Source: Candidatus Pelagisphaera phototrophica (GTDB lineage: Bacteria; Verrucomicrobiota; Verrucomicrobiia; Opitutales; Opitutaceae). Taken from it: a stretch of DNA of 64,000 nucleotides. The notes under the pieces are model-generated. The model ran no database searches. It was not told the origin of the DNA and was given only the letters and a program-made list of their open reading frames with translations. The position numbers and the translations under genes were made by a program. The stretch covers positions 248,001 through 312,000 of the forward strand of contig NZ_CP076039.1 in the NCBI RefSeq assembly GCF_014529625.1, given 5' to 3'. Positions 1 through 9,186 of the stretch are shown here, in pieces (positions within the stretch are counted from its first letter, which is position 1; each line of letters opens with the position of its first letter).

Positions 1-94
1 GCTCAACATCGATAGCTGCGACGTTCCTAGCCTCATGGACGACATTCGATTTGAATTCAATGATCGCCAAAACCTCTTCTCCATGTTGATTTAA
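1..94 (+). CDS. C-terminal end of an unidentified protein (partial)
   Basis: An open plus-strand frame enters from the left edge (codons from base 2) and ends with TAA at 92-94. About 30 residues are visible, acidic and ending in ..NLFSMLI. This is too short to assign a family. Direction and spacing (37 bp before the next gene) suggest it heads the same operon as the exported TPR proteins that follow. The frame could be fortuitous. Confidence 0.45.
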   Translation, partial: LNIDSCDVPSLMDDIRFEFNDRQNLFSMLI

Positions 95-130
95 AACAGA
101 TCAAATTGGGAGGCATAACGCCCAACACCC

Positions 131-2956
131 GTGCGTTCTCAAGCATTCCAGGAAATTCCAACTATTTCTCGATCGCTTAAAATACCTAAAGCGTTGTCAG
201 CATTTCTATCCAAAATGCTAATCGGATTCATAGTCCTGAATCCCAATTGCATAATGTCCCAAAACATCGTGTACGAGACGATGCCGGAATTGATTGAGCG
301 AGGGACGACCGCCTTCTCCCGAGGTGATTATTCGGAGGCCGCAACGGCTTTTCAGAAGCTTCAATCAATCTATTCGAAAGAACCTGAATGGCAGGAAGCA
401 CGACTTAGCGAAAAGCTAATGCCAATCGCTGGATACGCCGCTCTGCGAGCGGGGCTCTACGACCAAGCCATTGAGTCTCTCGGCACCTTTTTGGATCAGG
501 AAAGCCCCGCTTACAGTCAAGAGATTTTCGCTAAGTATACACTAGCCCTTACACTGAAAAAAAAAGGCGAGCATGAGAAGGCGCTAAAGGCCTTTATAGA
601 ATTTAGGGAAAGCACCTCTTCAGCATCGCAGCAGGGAATTGCTCTGATCCACGAAGCGGATATTCACCTTAAATCCGGCCAATCCTCGGTCGCGACCCGC
701 TTGCTACATGGGGTTTCCGAGAGTGGGGTGGCGATTCGAGTGCAAACACAGGCCCGGCTACGGCTACTTCAAGAACAGATTAAATTAGGAGAGCTCAATG
801 AAGCCGCAAAAACGCTACTCAAGAGTCCTTGGCAATCGGATACGATGCCCGAACTGGCACTTCTCGCATTCCTAGCCATCGAATCGGGTGACGCTTTTTT
901 CAAAAACGAATTGTATGATGAAGCTCTCCAAGCCTACCAACTCGTTCCTTCAAAAAGTGTCTTGCTTGAAAAGCAAATTCAGAAACTAGCCGAACTGAAG
1001 AACGTATTTGAAAAACGCAGACGTATTGTCGGCATGGGCGGATTCATGTGGACTAACTTTTATGAACAAGTGATTCAATCAGCCGCATCCCAGCTTGAGG
1101 CCCTAAAAGAGGCTCCTGACTATACCGACCAGCTATTGCTTCGTCGTGGTAGAGCATCTCTTCTGGCGGGACGTCCATTCGAGTCTTGGCTCCTCTTCGA
1201 GCGCTTGGCCCATGACTCGTCTAGCAATTACATGGAGCAAGGCCATTTTAATTGGATACTCGCCGCCAAGGGAATCCATCGATTCAACGCCGCAATCTCA
1301 ATCGCCAAAAACTATCTCCAGCTGTATCCAGGATCTGATTCTGTGGATGATGCACTAATGTTGATCGCTAGCTCGCTAATAGATTCGCAACAATATGATG
1401 AAGCGCTCAAAGCCCTTACCGAACTGTCCGAGAATGCTGGGAACCAAGACTACAGAATCTCATCGCTCTATCAGCGTGGACAATGCCACATGCGGTTAGG
1501 CAATTACCCCGTGGCTAAAGCCGATTTCGACAATGTCGCCCTCATGGCTTCTGAACCGATACTTGCGCAACGAGCAAAACTCTGGTCAGGAATAAGCCAG
1601 TTTCTTGAGAGCGACTTTGAAGAAGCCCTGTCAACTTTCAACGATCTTTACGCCAAAACCAGAAGTAGAGAATTAAAGGGAGAAGCCCTCTATCGGGCCG
1701 CATGCTGCAAGTATTTTCTTTATTCATACGAAGAAGCAATCAAGCTCCTCGTCGAGTATTCCAATCACTTCGCAGGGCATGCCAGAGAATTTGAGGCTCA
1801 ACTGCTTCTTGGAGATAGCTACTATGCCCTAAACAGAATGGAAGACGCCATTTCCCGCTACCAGACCATCCCTTCGGATGTTCCCGATCTAGCCCATCTC
1901 GCTGCCATTCAAACTGCATTTGGCTACGAGCAATTAAACCAATACGAAGACGCCATTCGTACACTGGAAAGACGATCCAGACTGGAACACGATCCCTACA
2001 ACTTTACAGAAGTCCAACTGGTCTATGCCGAAATACAACTAAAGCAGGGTTCCCAAAACGATGCCCTCGACGCGTTGGACCTGGCGGTTGCCAAACACGG
2101 CAACAGCTTAAACACCGAGAATATGCTCGAGGCTATCAAGCAGCTCACTAATCTAAAGAAAGACAACTACACGGTGCTCTACAACCTTGCTTTGGATCAA
2201 CAGAGGTACAGGCTGGCGGCCCGATTGGGATTGCTAAGAGCGCTCGATTTGCGAGATAAGAACCTTCTGTTTCAAAGTAACGAGGCGTTTTTGGAATTGG
2301 CCAACGAAATTCCGATTGAAGAGCTTCCTCCCGAATGCCTCGCCCATATTGGTTTGGAACTCGTCAAACTGGAATTTGAAAATGGCCCTCGGCTCTTAGA
2401 GAGCCTTCTCGTTAAGTACCCGAATAGTAATTACGCAGCGTTCGCTTACTACGGGTTCGCTATATCGGAAGAAGTGGCAGGCCAATTAGGGGCCGCCTTA
2501 GGGTGGCTCAATCGCATAGGAACTCGCGACATCAACTCTCCCATTTATGTTGATACGCTTCAACTAGAAGGCTCAGTAAGAATGCATCTCGGCGAAAACG
2601 CTGCTGCGCAAGTCGCTTTCAATACTATTCTCTCCTTTAGATGGGCGAGCAGCAAACAAAAGGCGACAAGCCTGCTTTCTCTCGCCAGGCTCAAGGATTT
2701 GCAGGGTCACCCCAAACAGGCCGTTGCCTACTGCCAGCGCGTTTTCACTCTTTACCCAGGAATTACGGATGCAGCCGCAAAGGGCTATCTGGCCAGTGCC
2801 GAATATTTGGTCCAGATCAAGGAAAATGCAAAAGCCATCGAGATCCTGGACGAATTTCTAGGAAGTCAGGAATACAGACAGACAGAGCAATTCAAGATAG
2901 CTAAAGACCTTTACTCACGACTTAGTGAAGCTCAGGGAAAGGAACAAAAATTATGA
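131..2956 (+). CDS. Large exported tetratricopeptide-repeat protein
   Basis: A 941-residue protein built almost entirely of helical TPR-like repeats (recurring patterns such as GDYSEAATAF, KKGEHEKALKAF, QQYDEALKAL, NQYEDAIRTL). A hydrophobic stretch near residues 22-42 looks like a signal sequence, so a periplasmic or envelope scaffold is likely. The start used is GTG at 131; an ATG at 215 directly before the hydrophobic segment is an alternative. It ends in a 4-base ATGA overlap with the next gene, which indicates translational coupling. An ExbB-like channel protein follows in the same direction, so it may belong to a Ton/Tol-type energised envelope system. No enzymatic motif is seen. Confidence 0.88.
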   Translation: MRSQAFQEIPTISRSLKIPKALSAFLSKMLIGFIVLNPNCIMSQNIVYETMPELIERGTTAFSRGDYSEAATAFQKLQSIYSKEPEWQEARLSEKLMPIAGYAALRAGLYDQAIESLGTFLDQESPAYSQEIFAKYTLALTLKKKGEHEKALKAFIEFRESTSSASQQGIALIHEADIHLKSGQSSVATRLLHGVSESGVAIRVQTQARLRLLQEQIKLGELNEAAKTLLKSPWQSDTMPELALLAFLAIESGDAFFKNELYDEALQAYQLVPSKSVLLEKQIQKLAELKNVFEKRRRIVGMGGFMWTNFYEQVIQSAASQLEALKEAPDYTDQLLLRRGRASLLAGRPFESWLLFERLAHDSSSNYMEQGHFNWILAAKGIHRFNAAISIAKNYLQLYPGSDSVDDALMLIASSLIDSQQYDEALKALTELSENAGNQDYRISSLYQRGQCHMRLGNYPVAKADFDNVALMASEPILAQRAKLWSGISQFLESDFEEALSTFNDLYAKTRSRELKGEALYRAACCKYFLYSYEEAIKLLVEYSNHFAGHAREFEAQLLLGDSYYALNRMEDAISRYQTIPSDVPDLAHLAAIQTAFGYEQLNQYEDAIRTLERRSRLEHDPYNFTEVQLVYAEIQLKQGSQNDALDALDLAVAKHGNSLNTENMLEAIKQLTNLKKDNYTVLYNLALDQQRYRLAARLGLLRALDLRDKNLLFQSNEAFLELANEIPIEELPPECLAHIGLELVKLEFENGPRLLESLLVKYPNSNYAAFAYYGFAISEEVAGQLGAALGWLNRIGTRDINSPIYVDTLQLEGSVRMHLGENAAAQVAFNTILSFRWASSKQKATSLLSLARLKDLQGHPKQAVAYCQRVFTLYPGITDAAAKGYLASAEYLVQIKENAKAIEILDEFLGSQEYRQTEQFKIAKDLYSRLSEAQGKEQKL

Positions 2957-3867
2957 AAACGTTCACTTGGGCCTCCATTCTAATAACCTTTCTTTCCACG
3001 GCTTTTCCGGCAACCGACTCAATTGAACTAGCGAACGGGAAGACCGTCCATGGTGTATTGTCTGGCCGACAGTCAATCTATGTGACTCTCACTATTTCTG
3101 AAGGCCAGAGCAAAGCAGAAATACGCCTTAATCCGGATGAAATAGCGGGTATCCACTTTTCGGATTCCTATCAGAGAGACGAAGCCATAAAGCAATACCC
3201 GGCCAGCGACCCCTATCAAACGACCATTCTCCTTGAAAGCCTAGTGAGAAAACGTCTACCCTACCTGGAACTTCTTTCACATTCCGACGAAACGCTTTTC
3301 TCTATGCTACTGGAGTCCTACATCCAGTCTGGAAGGGCTTCCGATGCTCTCGACCGAGCTAAACTATGGAGAACCAAACTCCGTGCGAACGAAGTTATAG
3401 ACCAACTTGATGAACTTCAAATTGTGGCGGCTAAAAACGTTGGCGAATTGGATGAAGCGGTGTTTTACAGCAAGCGATGGATCGACTCTGGAAAGTCTGC
3501 TAGTCAAACCGCATTGCCCTGGTGCGTTCTCGCGGAAAAATCCTTGAAAGAGGGTCAAATAGAGGATGCTCTTTGGCTTGCCCTAAATCCGATCGTCTTT
3601 ACAAATCCAAACGCCCCTAGATTCATTGAAAGCGCCTACGAAATTGCTGTATTCTCGGCCTATCAACTCAATGACTACGAATACGCTCTCCAACTTTACA
3701 CCGACATGAAATTTAGAAAACTGAATTGGCCCATTGATTCAGACAAAGTTGATATCCTAACCAAACTTGAAAACCACGAAACGATTCAATCTTCCAACCC
3801 TTCGTTAAAAAAGAGCTCGTCTTCCAACGCTTCAAACGACCTACTCAAAGTAGTCGGCGCACCTTGA
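2953..3867 (+). CDS. Exported protein with helical repeats, unknown function
   Basis: A 304-residue protein with an N-terminal signal peptide (residues 1-20, cleavage near FPATDS). A short beta-rich segment follows (LANGKTVHGVLSG), then helical TPR-like repeats to about residue 265 and a Ser/Lys-rich tail. It overlaps the upstream TPR gene by ATGA and is followed 16 bp later by the ExbB-like gene, so the three probably form one operon. The family is not recognised. A role as a periplasmic partner of the large TPR protein is inferred from coupling only. Confidence 0.82.
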   Translation: MKTFTWASILITFLSTAFPATDSIELANGKTVHGVLSGRQSIYVTLTISEGQSKAEIRLNPDEIAGIHFSDSYQRDEAIKQYPASDPYQTTILLESLVRKRLPYLELLSHSDETLFSMLLESYIQSGRASDALDRAKLWRTKLRANEVIDQLDELQIVAAKNVGELDEAVFYSKRWIDSGKSASQTALPWCVLAEKSLKEGQIEDALWLALNPIVFTNPNAPRFIESAYEIAVFSAYQLNDYEYALQLYTDMKFRKLNWPIDSDKVDILTKLENHETIQSSNPSLKKSSSSNASNDLLKVVGAP

Positions 3868-3883
3868 ACTCGGAATCCAAACC

Positions 3884-4600
3884 ATGCGCACATCAATAAC
3901 ACACACACTGGTCCTTTCTGGCTCCCTGCTTCTTAGCTCAGAGCTATTGGGGCAAGATGACAATGCCACCAAGGTTAAGAGCTCGACTCTGTGGAATATG
4001 ATAGAGCAAGGCGGCTGGGCCATGATTCCTCTTGGGGTCTGTTCATTGGCTCTAACCTATCTTATAATCCACAGCCTTCGAGAGACCAATCCCTCACGTT
4101 TTGGCACAGAATTTTTCGGGACCCGAATGCAATCATTGTGCGGAAGCGGGAAGCTCGAAGAAGCGCTCGCTGCAGCCAAACAGGAACCTACTCTTCTAGG
4201 GAAAGCATTCACCGCGGCACTCCCAAAACTAAACGCGGAAAAGCGCGAGAAGGTAGAGGAGACTATTCAGGAACATTTTGAACTGGAAGAACACAGCATT
4301 GGACAGTGGATACACTACATTAGTGTGATTGCAACGGTTTCCCCCATGATAGGGCTGCTCGGAACGGTTAGCGGAATGATTGGGGCTTTTCAAACAATGT
4401 CCGCTGGCGGCATGGGTCGGCCGGAGCTACTAGCGGGTGACATTGGAGAGGCTCTGATTACAACCGCTACCGGTCTGTGTATTGGTATTCCTGCGATGAT
4501 TGCTCACTCCTATTTCAACAATCGTCTAAATAACCAGCTCGTAGAAAACGCTCAACGGGCCAACGCCATCAGCGAAAGCTTGTTGAGCCCCCCTCGCTAG
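3884..4600 (+). CDS. ExbB/TolQ/MotA-family proton channel protein
   Basis: A 238-residue member of the MotA/TolQ/ExbB family, which forms the inner-membrane proton channel powering TonB or Tol machines. It has an N-terminal signal-like segment (1-24), a first membrane helix near 45-65, a cytoplasmic loop, and the diagnostic pair of C-terminal helices. The first of these contains SPMIGLLGTVSGMIGAF and the second GEALITTATGLCIGIPAMI, as in ExbB. No ExbD/TolR gene follows: rsmD begins 8 bp downstream. The partner must therefore be elsewhere or lie before the window. Adjacent TPR proteins suggest an envelope energy-transduction complex. Confidence 0.88.
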   Translation: MRTSITHTLVLSGSLLLSSELLGQDDNATKVKSSTLWNMIEQGGWAMIPLGVCSLALTYLIIHSLRETNPSRFGTEFFGTRMQSLCGSGKLEEALAAAKQEPTLLGKAFTAALPKLNAEKREKVEETIQEHFELEEHSIGQWIHYISVIATVSPMIGLLGTVSGMIGAFQTMSAGGMGRPELLAGDIGEALITTATGLCIGIPAMIAHSYFNNRLNNQLVENAQRANAISESLLSPPR

Positions 4601-4607
4601 CGTCTCA

Positions 4608-5165
4608 ATGCGTATTTCTGGCGGCAAAGCTCGAGGGGTTGAACTTCGTGTGTCCAAAAAATCTGTCCATCGTCCTGCGATGGATCGATTGCGCCAGGGG
4701 ATTTTTTCGAGCTTAGGACAAACCGTAGTCGATGCTCGCGTTTGCGATCTTTATGCCGGAACCGGTTCTTATGGTCTCGAAGCCCTAAGCCGCAGTAGTG
4801 GCTACTGCTGCTTTATCGAGCTGAGCCGAAACGCCTGCACTATGATCAAGAATAATTTGCGGATTGTCGCCAAGAGTATGGGGGAGCCTACTTTAATCGC
4901 AAAAGTGATTCAGGGCGACGCGGTGAAGACCGTTGGGCAGATAGACGAAAATTACGACATCATTTTCGTGGATCCTCCTTACGATACAATTACCCATTCA
5001 GCCCCAAAACTCTTCGATGCGTTGGATCATGCATTGAGTGATAATGGCCTCGTTGTATTTGAAATGCCAGGGAACCTAGAAATCATTCCCGAAGGCTGGA
5101 TTTTGAAAAAGCGACTCGGAAAGGGAAACAACCAGCCAACTGCATGCCTTTACAAAAGGGCTTGA
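4608..5165 (+). CDS. rsmD: 16S rRNA (guanine966-N2)-methyltransferase RsmD
   Basis: A 185-residue Rossmann-fold methyltransferase matching RsmD in length and motif order. It has an N-terminal RISGGKARG signature, the SAM-binding DLYAGTGSYGLEALSR, and the catalytic VDPPYD typical of N2-guanine/N6-adenine methylases. RsmD methylates G966 of 16S rRNA in the small subunit. ATG at 4608 lies 8 bp after the ExbB-like gene. It converges with rsmE across about 50 bp with no obvious hairpin. Confidence 0.93.
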   Translation: MRISGGKARGVELRVSKKSVHRPAMDRLRQGIFSSLGQTVVDARVCDLYAGTGSYGLEALSRSSGYCCFIELSRNACTMIKNNLRIVAKSMGEPTLIAKVIQGDAVKTVGQIDENYDIIFVDPPYDTITHSAPKLFDALDHALSDNGLVVFEMPGNLEIIPEGWILKKRLGKGNNQPTACLYKRA

Positions 5166-5216
5166 TCAATATTATCGAAACAGCCGGCTCGTAGTGGTAA
5201 ATCACCAAATCGAACT

Positions 5217-5930
5217 CTAGCTTCGCAATCGGTGGTTCAAAAGTGCGAGACCTGCGACTACAGCGGTTTCGGTGCGAAGCGGCCGATCGCCAATATGGGC
5301 CAATTCAAATTCCTCAGCTCTCAGCGCCTTTCTTTCCGAACTCGTCCAACCGCGCTCGGAACCTATGGCAACAACAATAGAGCTTTGAGAAAATGGAATG
5401 TCTGCCAGGTGGTGCTTCGCTTCATAGTTATCTAGGGCAATCCTTTCGCCACCGCAGTCCAATTGAGTGATTGCCTCTTCAAAGGAGATTCCGAATACAA
5501 CGGATGGGATACGAGTGCTGAACGCCTGGGCCGCACCCGCGACAACATGCCGCCTCCATTCTCCTGTCTTCCACAACTTCGAGTTTGCGTAGGAGGGTTC
5601 ACCCCTTTCGGTCGAGACAAAGGTTAGGCTTCGTGCTCCAACCGCAGTGGCCTCTTGCAAGATCTTCCGACTGGTTTGGGGACGCGACAATCCAACGATG
5701 ACGTCAATCGGTGGCAATGGCGGCTCCTCTCTGTCCAGCTCAAATTGTAGCTCAACGGATTTCTCCCTTATTCGAGAGAGAATTGCCTTTCCGCTCTTTC
5801 CATTAACTATTCCGGCATCAAAGCTGTCTCCCTCCTTTCGTCCCAGAATTTCGGTTACGTGATTGATTCGGATGTCGTTTCTTTCGAATCGAGTACCGGT
5901 TTCGTTCTTCTCGAATAAAACGATATTCAT
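5217..5930 (-). CDS. rsmE: 16S rRNA (uracil1498-N3)-methyltransferase RsmE
   Basis: A 237-residue SPOUT-class methyltransferase. RsmE methylates N3 of U1498 in 16S rRNA. Visible hallmarks are the N-terminal RNA-binding part with HVTEILGRKEGDSF and the C-terminal knotted SAM site (AIGSERGW, then LRTETAVVAGLALL). The family usually reads GPEGG where this protein has GSERG, a mild divergence in the SAM loop. The start lies 7 bp after the TRAP permease stop, so it is probably the last gene of the TRAP operon; the link looks positional rather than functional. Confidence 0.9.
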   Translation of the reverse strand: MNIVLFEKNETGTRFERNDIRINHVTEILGRKEGDSFDAGIVNGKSGKAILSRIREKSVELQFELDREEPPLPPIDVIVGLSRPQTSRKILQEATAVGARSLTFVSTERGEPSYANSKLWKTGEWRRHVVAGAAQAFSTRIPSVVFGISFEEAITQLDCGGERIALDNYEAKHHLADIPFSQSSIVVAIGSERGWTSSERKALRAEEFELAHIGDRPLRTETAVVAGLALLNHRLRS

Positions 5931-5937
5931 CGGTACA

Positions 5938-7857
5938 CTACTTGAACAAGCCCGGCAGCCAAGTAGTCAAGAAAGGTACGTAAGTAATCAGCAATACTCC
6001 AATTACAAATACCGCCAATAACGGCAGAGACGCCTTGATCACCTCCGACATCGGTTTGCCAAAGCGGTAGGACGCCAAGAACAAGTTCATCCCGATAGGG
6101 GGCGTCAGGTAGCCCAATTGCAAGTTGGCGAGAAATATGATTCCTAGGTGAATAGGATCGATACCGAAAACAACACCGAGCGGAACGATGAGAGGCACAA
6201 TCACAATGATGGCCGAAAAGATATCCATCAAACAGCCCACTAGTATGAGAGCTCCATTTAGCGCCAAAAGAAAAAGGAGCTTAGATTCAATCGTTGCCTG
6301 AGCCCAGTCGACCATTTGATCAGGAATCATGGCGAAGATGAGATAGTCCGTCAGACCCATAGCCACCCCCAGAATCAGCAACACCCCTCCAACGAGGAGA
6401 CCGCATTCTGACATCATTTGTGGCAATTCATTCCGTATCCGTGCTTTACGGACACATCTTGCATCCACCAAGTAAAGCAGGAACGCGTAGAAGGCTGATA
6501 CCGATGCGGCCTCGATCGGAGTGGCAAAGCCGCTGAACAGGGCAAACAGAGCCACGATGGGTAAGAATAATTCTCCCAACGCGCCGATAAACGCCTTTCG
6601 AATTTCCACCCAATCAAGCGGAGCTCGAACGATATTGGCTTGCGGCTGTTTCCATACACCCCAAGCGATCGTCATTAAGACCAACAGCGCTCCCGGTATC
6701 GCACCCCCCAGAAAGACATCAGTGAGCGAAAGGCTCACAAGCTTGGTGTTGGTGGCCACTACAGCGTACAGAATCAATGGCAGGCAGGGTGGGAAAAGAA
6801 CCCCAAGCGAGCCCGCACCTGTAAGCATGCCAATGCTAGAGCGTTCACTGTATCCAGCAGATTGCAGCACCGGCATCAAAAGTCCTCCGAGCGCCAGGAT
6901 CGTCACTCCTGAGGCTCCGGTAAATGTAGTGAAAAACGCACAGACCAGAACGGTCACGATTACCGCTCCTCCACGGACTCCACCGAATATCGAATGTATC
7001 AGCCTGATCAGGCGCTTCGATGAGTCCCCTTGAGTAAGAAAGTATCCCGCCAAAGTAAAAAGCGGAAGCGTCACCAGTAAAGGGTTACTAATAAATCCGT
7101 AAAGCGTTTGGGACTGGGTTTGGATCGTTATCTCGACTCGCTCTTCTGGGAAATACCCACTCCAACCCCAGTTCATGATCAAGGCCATACCTCCTATCGC
7201 GACATAGAGTGGCGCACCCGCGATCGTGGCCAGAATGAGCAGCACGATCATCGGCCAAACAAATCCCTCAACGTCTTCAAAGGAATGCGTACAAAAAAAG
7301 TACAGAGCGACCCCAGCCATAACCGGGATAAGGCGCAAATGCCACGAGGAACCGCTAAACCAGATTATTCTCAATCCCAGTAGAGCAAACCCCACCGGCA
7401 TAACAGCCATAAATACCCACACTGGAACCCCGAAGAACAAGACTTCATCACCAATGAAACCTGTATTGATAAATTGGTAACACCCTATTCCTATGGAAAA
7501 TGTCACGAAAACGGAGACTGAGGCGCTAAGTGATCGAGCCGCAGTCGCCCAAGGCCCTTTCAGGAATGCGGTAAAAGTGGAGAGAGAAAGCAGCCGATTT
7601 TCTCTCGCCGCGATCGCTCCTCCTGCCATCGCGACAAAAAGGACGAGATGCTGCAGCATTTCAGCTGATCCTGAAACTCCCGAATTGAAACGCCGCAAAG
7701 CAATTTCCAAAAGCGGGAGCACCATCATCACTCCCAAGGCAGTTGAAATCAGCCAATTTTCCGTTGAAGCCCAGATCGCGTGGCTCTTCGTAGCCCATCC
7801 CATAATTTCAGGTTGGCTATTTTGATTCGGGGAAGAGGGGTCGTCCGCATTTTCCAC
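5938..7857 (-). CDS. TRAP transporter fused small/large permease (DctQM)
   Basis: A 639-residue membrane protein. Residues about 35-190 have the four-helix DctQ layout (small subunit). From about 200 to the end is a DctM-type large subunit with many hydrophobic helices and conserved Gly/Pro signatures (FTGASGVTILALGGLLMPVL, GMLTGAGSLGVLFPP, YLTPPIGMNLF). Fused Q-M permeases are known in this family. They drive sodium-coupled uptake of the ligand delivered by the periplasmic receptor, encoded 122 bp upstream. The substrate cannot be read from sequence; organic acids are typical. Confidence 0.92.
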   Translation of the reverse strand: MENADDPSSPNQNSQPEIMGWATKSHAIWASTENWLISTALGVMMVLPLLEIALRRFNSGVSGSAEMLQHLVLFVAMAGGAIAARENRLLSLSTFTAFLKGPWATAARSLSASVSVFVTFSIGIGCYQFINTGFIGDEVLFFGVPVWVFMAVMPVGFALLGLRIIWFSGSSWHLRLIPVMAGVALYFFCTHSFEDVEGFVWPMIVLLILATIAGAPLYVAIGGMALIMNWGWSGYFPEERVEITIQTQSQTLYGFISNPLLVTLPLFTLAGYFLTQGDSSKRLIRLIHSIFGGVRGGAVIVTVLVCAFFTTFTGASGVTILALGGLLMPVLQSAGYSERSSIGMLTGAGSLGVLFPPCLPLILYAVVATNTKLVSLSLTDVFLGGAIPGALLVLMTIAWGVWKQPQANIVRAPLDWVEIRKAFIGALGELFLPIVALFALFSGFATPIEAASVSAFYAFLLYLVDARCVRKARIRNELPQMMSECGLLVGGVLLILGVAMGLTDYLIFAMIPDQMVDWAQATIESKLLFLLALNGALILVGCLMDIFSAIIVIVPLIVPLGVVFGIDPIHLGIIFLANLQLGYLTPPIGMNLFLASYRFGKPMSEVIKASLPLLAVFVIGVLLITYVPFLTTWLPGLFK

Positions 7858-7979
7858 GAGAAATTGCTAGTGTTCGCTTATTGAAACGCAAGGGGAAAGC
7901 TAGCGTGCTAAAACGACCGACGATTCATCCGCGGCAGGAGAGAATGCTAAGACAAAAGCCTATTCTCAGTAAAAGTAGC

Positions 7980-8999
7980 TTAGTTAGCGCCGGCCCGGTA
8001 GTTCGTCAAAATCTGAGTCACTCGATCCCAGATCTCACCCGGTACCGTGTTGTCGCGAATATGACCATAGGCTTCCGTCGAGACGGCCTGCCATTTGCTT
8101 CTTAAGTCATCATTCATTTCCTGACTCTTCAAATTCCAACTATCAACCATGACCCTGATGGATTCTTCACTTTCGTTTCGGCCAGATGCAGTCATCTCCT
8201 TTCCCGCTTCAACCGCAGCGGCTTTCATCGCATTCTGCTCCTCAGGAGAGAATCGATTCCACATTGTCTTCGTAATCACGATCGCCCCCGTTATTGGTGC
8301 ATAGTTAAAATCCAGCATGTAGGGTGCTGTGCTATAAGTCTGGCTAGCGAGCGCATAAAAAGGCGGCATAGGAACGGTGTCTATCAACCCGGTGGTCATA
8401 CTGGAAACGATGTCCGTGCTGTCTATCGCTATAGGACGAAATCCCATTTTTTTTAGGAGATCCGTTTGCTTAGGGTCCCCTGCCCAGGTGAATAATTTCG
8501 ACTCACGCATATCCTCGGGCGTCAAGATGGGCTTCTTGCTGAATATATGCACCCAACCGCTGTCAATCCAGCAAAGTACCACAAACCCTTTACTCAAAAT
8601 TCTCTCCTCAAGCACCGGAGCCATTTTTCCCATTACATGCTCGAGCTCGCCAAAGTCTTGGTACAAGAGCGGAACCTTCTGGAATATTGCCACGCTTTCA
8701 TCGATTTCAGAAAGACCGATTCCTGTGAGCAAGGCCGCGTGCAACCGATTGATCCGCATTTTTTTAATCAATTCGCTCTCGCTTCCCTGGCTTCCACCCG
8801 CATAAACGATCAAGCTTGCCTTGCCATTTGTACCCGCCTTCCAATCTTGTCCCATCTTCCGAAGGGTTTTGTCAAAGGACGTGTCTTTGGGGGCCAAGGT
8901 TGCCAGCCGCAAGGGAGCGCCCAGTCCCGAGAGAGTCGAAAATATCGCCAGTAAAGAACAGACTAGGAGGCTACGTTTGAACGGAGTTGAAAAGGTCAT
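7980..8999 (-). CDS. TRAP transporter periplasmic substrate-binding protein (DctP type)
   Basis: A 339-residue DctP-family receptor. It has a signal peptide (1-27, cleavage near LGAPLRLA), then the family pattern: an LATLAPKDTSF opening, a central WIDSGWVHIFSKKPI strand region, and the hinge segment with DIVSSMTTGLIDTVPMPP. It captures a ligand in the periplasm and hands it to the DctQM permease downstream. The TatT lipoprotein upstream is a known structural partner of some TRAP receptors. A perfect inverted repeat lies about 50-85 bp before the start and may be its operator. Confidence 0.92.
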   Translation of the reverse strand: MTFSTPFKRSLLVCSLLAIFSTLSGLGAPLRLATLAPKDTSFDKTLRKMGQDWKAGTNGKASLIVYAGGSQGSESELIKKMRINRLHAALLTGIGLSEIDESVAIFQKVPLLYQDFGELEHVMGKMAPVLEERILSKGFVVLCWIDSGWVHIFSKKPILTPEDMRESKLFTWAGDPKQTDLLKKMGFRPIAIDSTDIVSSMTTGLIDTVPMPPFYALASQTYSTAPYMLDFNYAPITGAIVITKTMWNRFSPEEQNAMKAAAVEAGKEMTASGRNESEESIRVMVDSWNLKSQEMNDDLRSKWQAVSTEAYGHIRDNTVPGEIWDRVTQILTNYRAGAN

Positions 9000-9047
9000 G
9001 ATGCAGATGTCGTTCTATCGACTTAGAGAAAAGCTCAAGTTCATTGT

Positions 9048-9084
9048 ATAATGAAACACCAGATTGCTAGAATCGTTTCATTAT
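9048..9084. promoter_or_regulatory. 10-bp perfect inverted repeat upstream of dctP, possible operator
   Basis: ATAATGAAAC at 9048-9057 is mirrored exactly by GTTTCATTAT at 9075-9084, with a 17-base spacer. It sits between the TatT stop and the DctP start. The half-site TGAAAC/GTTTCA resembles KdgR-like (IclR family) operators of uronate genes. Those have a much shorter spacer, so the resemblance is weak. It could equally be a hairpin that separates TatT and DctP expression. Confidence 0.4.
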
Positions 9085-9186
9085 TTAAGCAATATCACAA
9101 ACGAATAGGGCCTGCATCCTACTTACTTCGGTTGGAATCATGAATTTTGTAATCCCTTTTCACCAATTCACTTAGGGGCTCAAAAC

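Noticed and set aside
6521-7033. 170-residue plus-strand frame within the TRAP permease gene
   Set aside because: Shadow of the permease; low-complexity Pro/Thr content and no supporting features.
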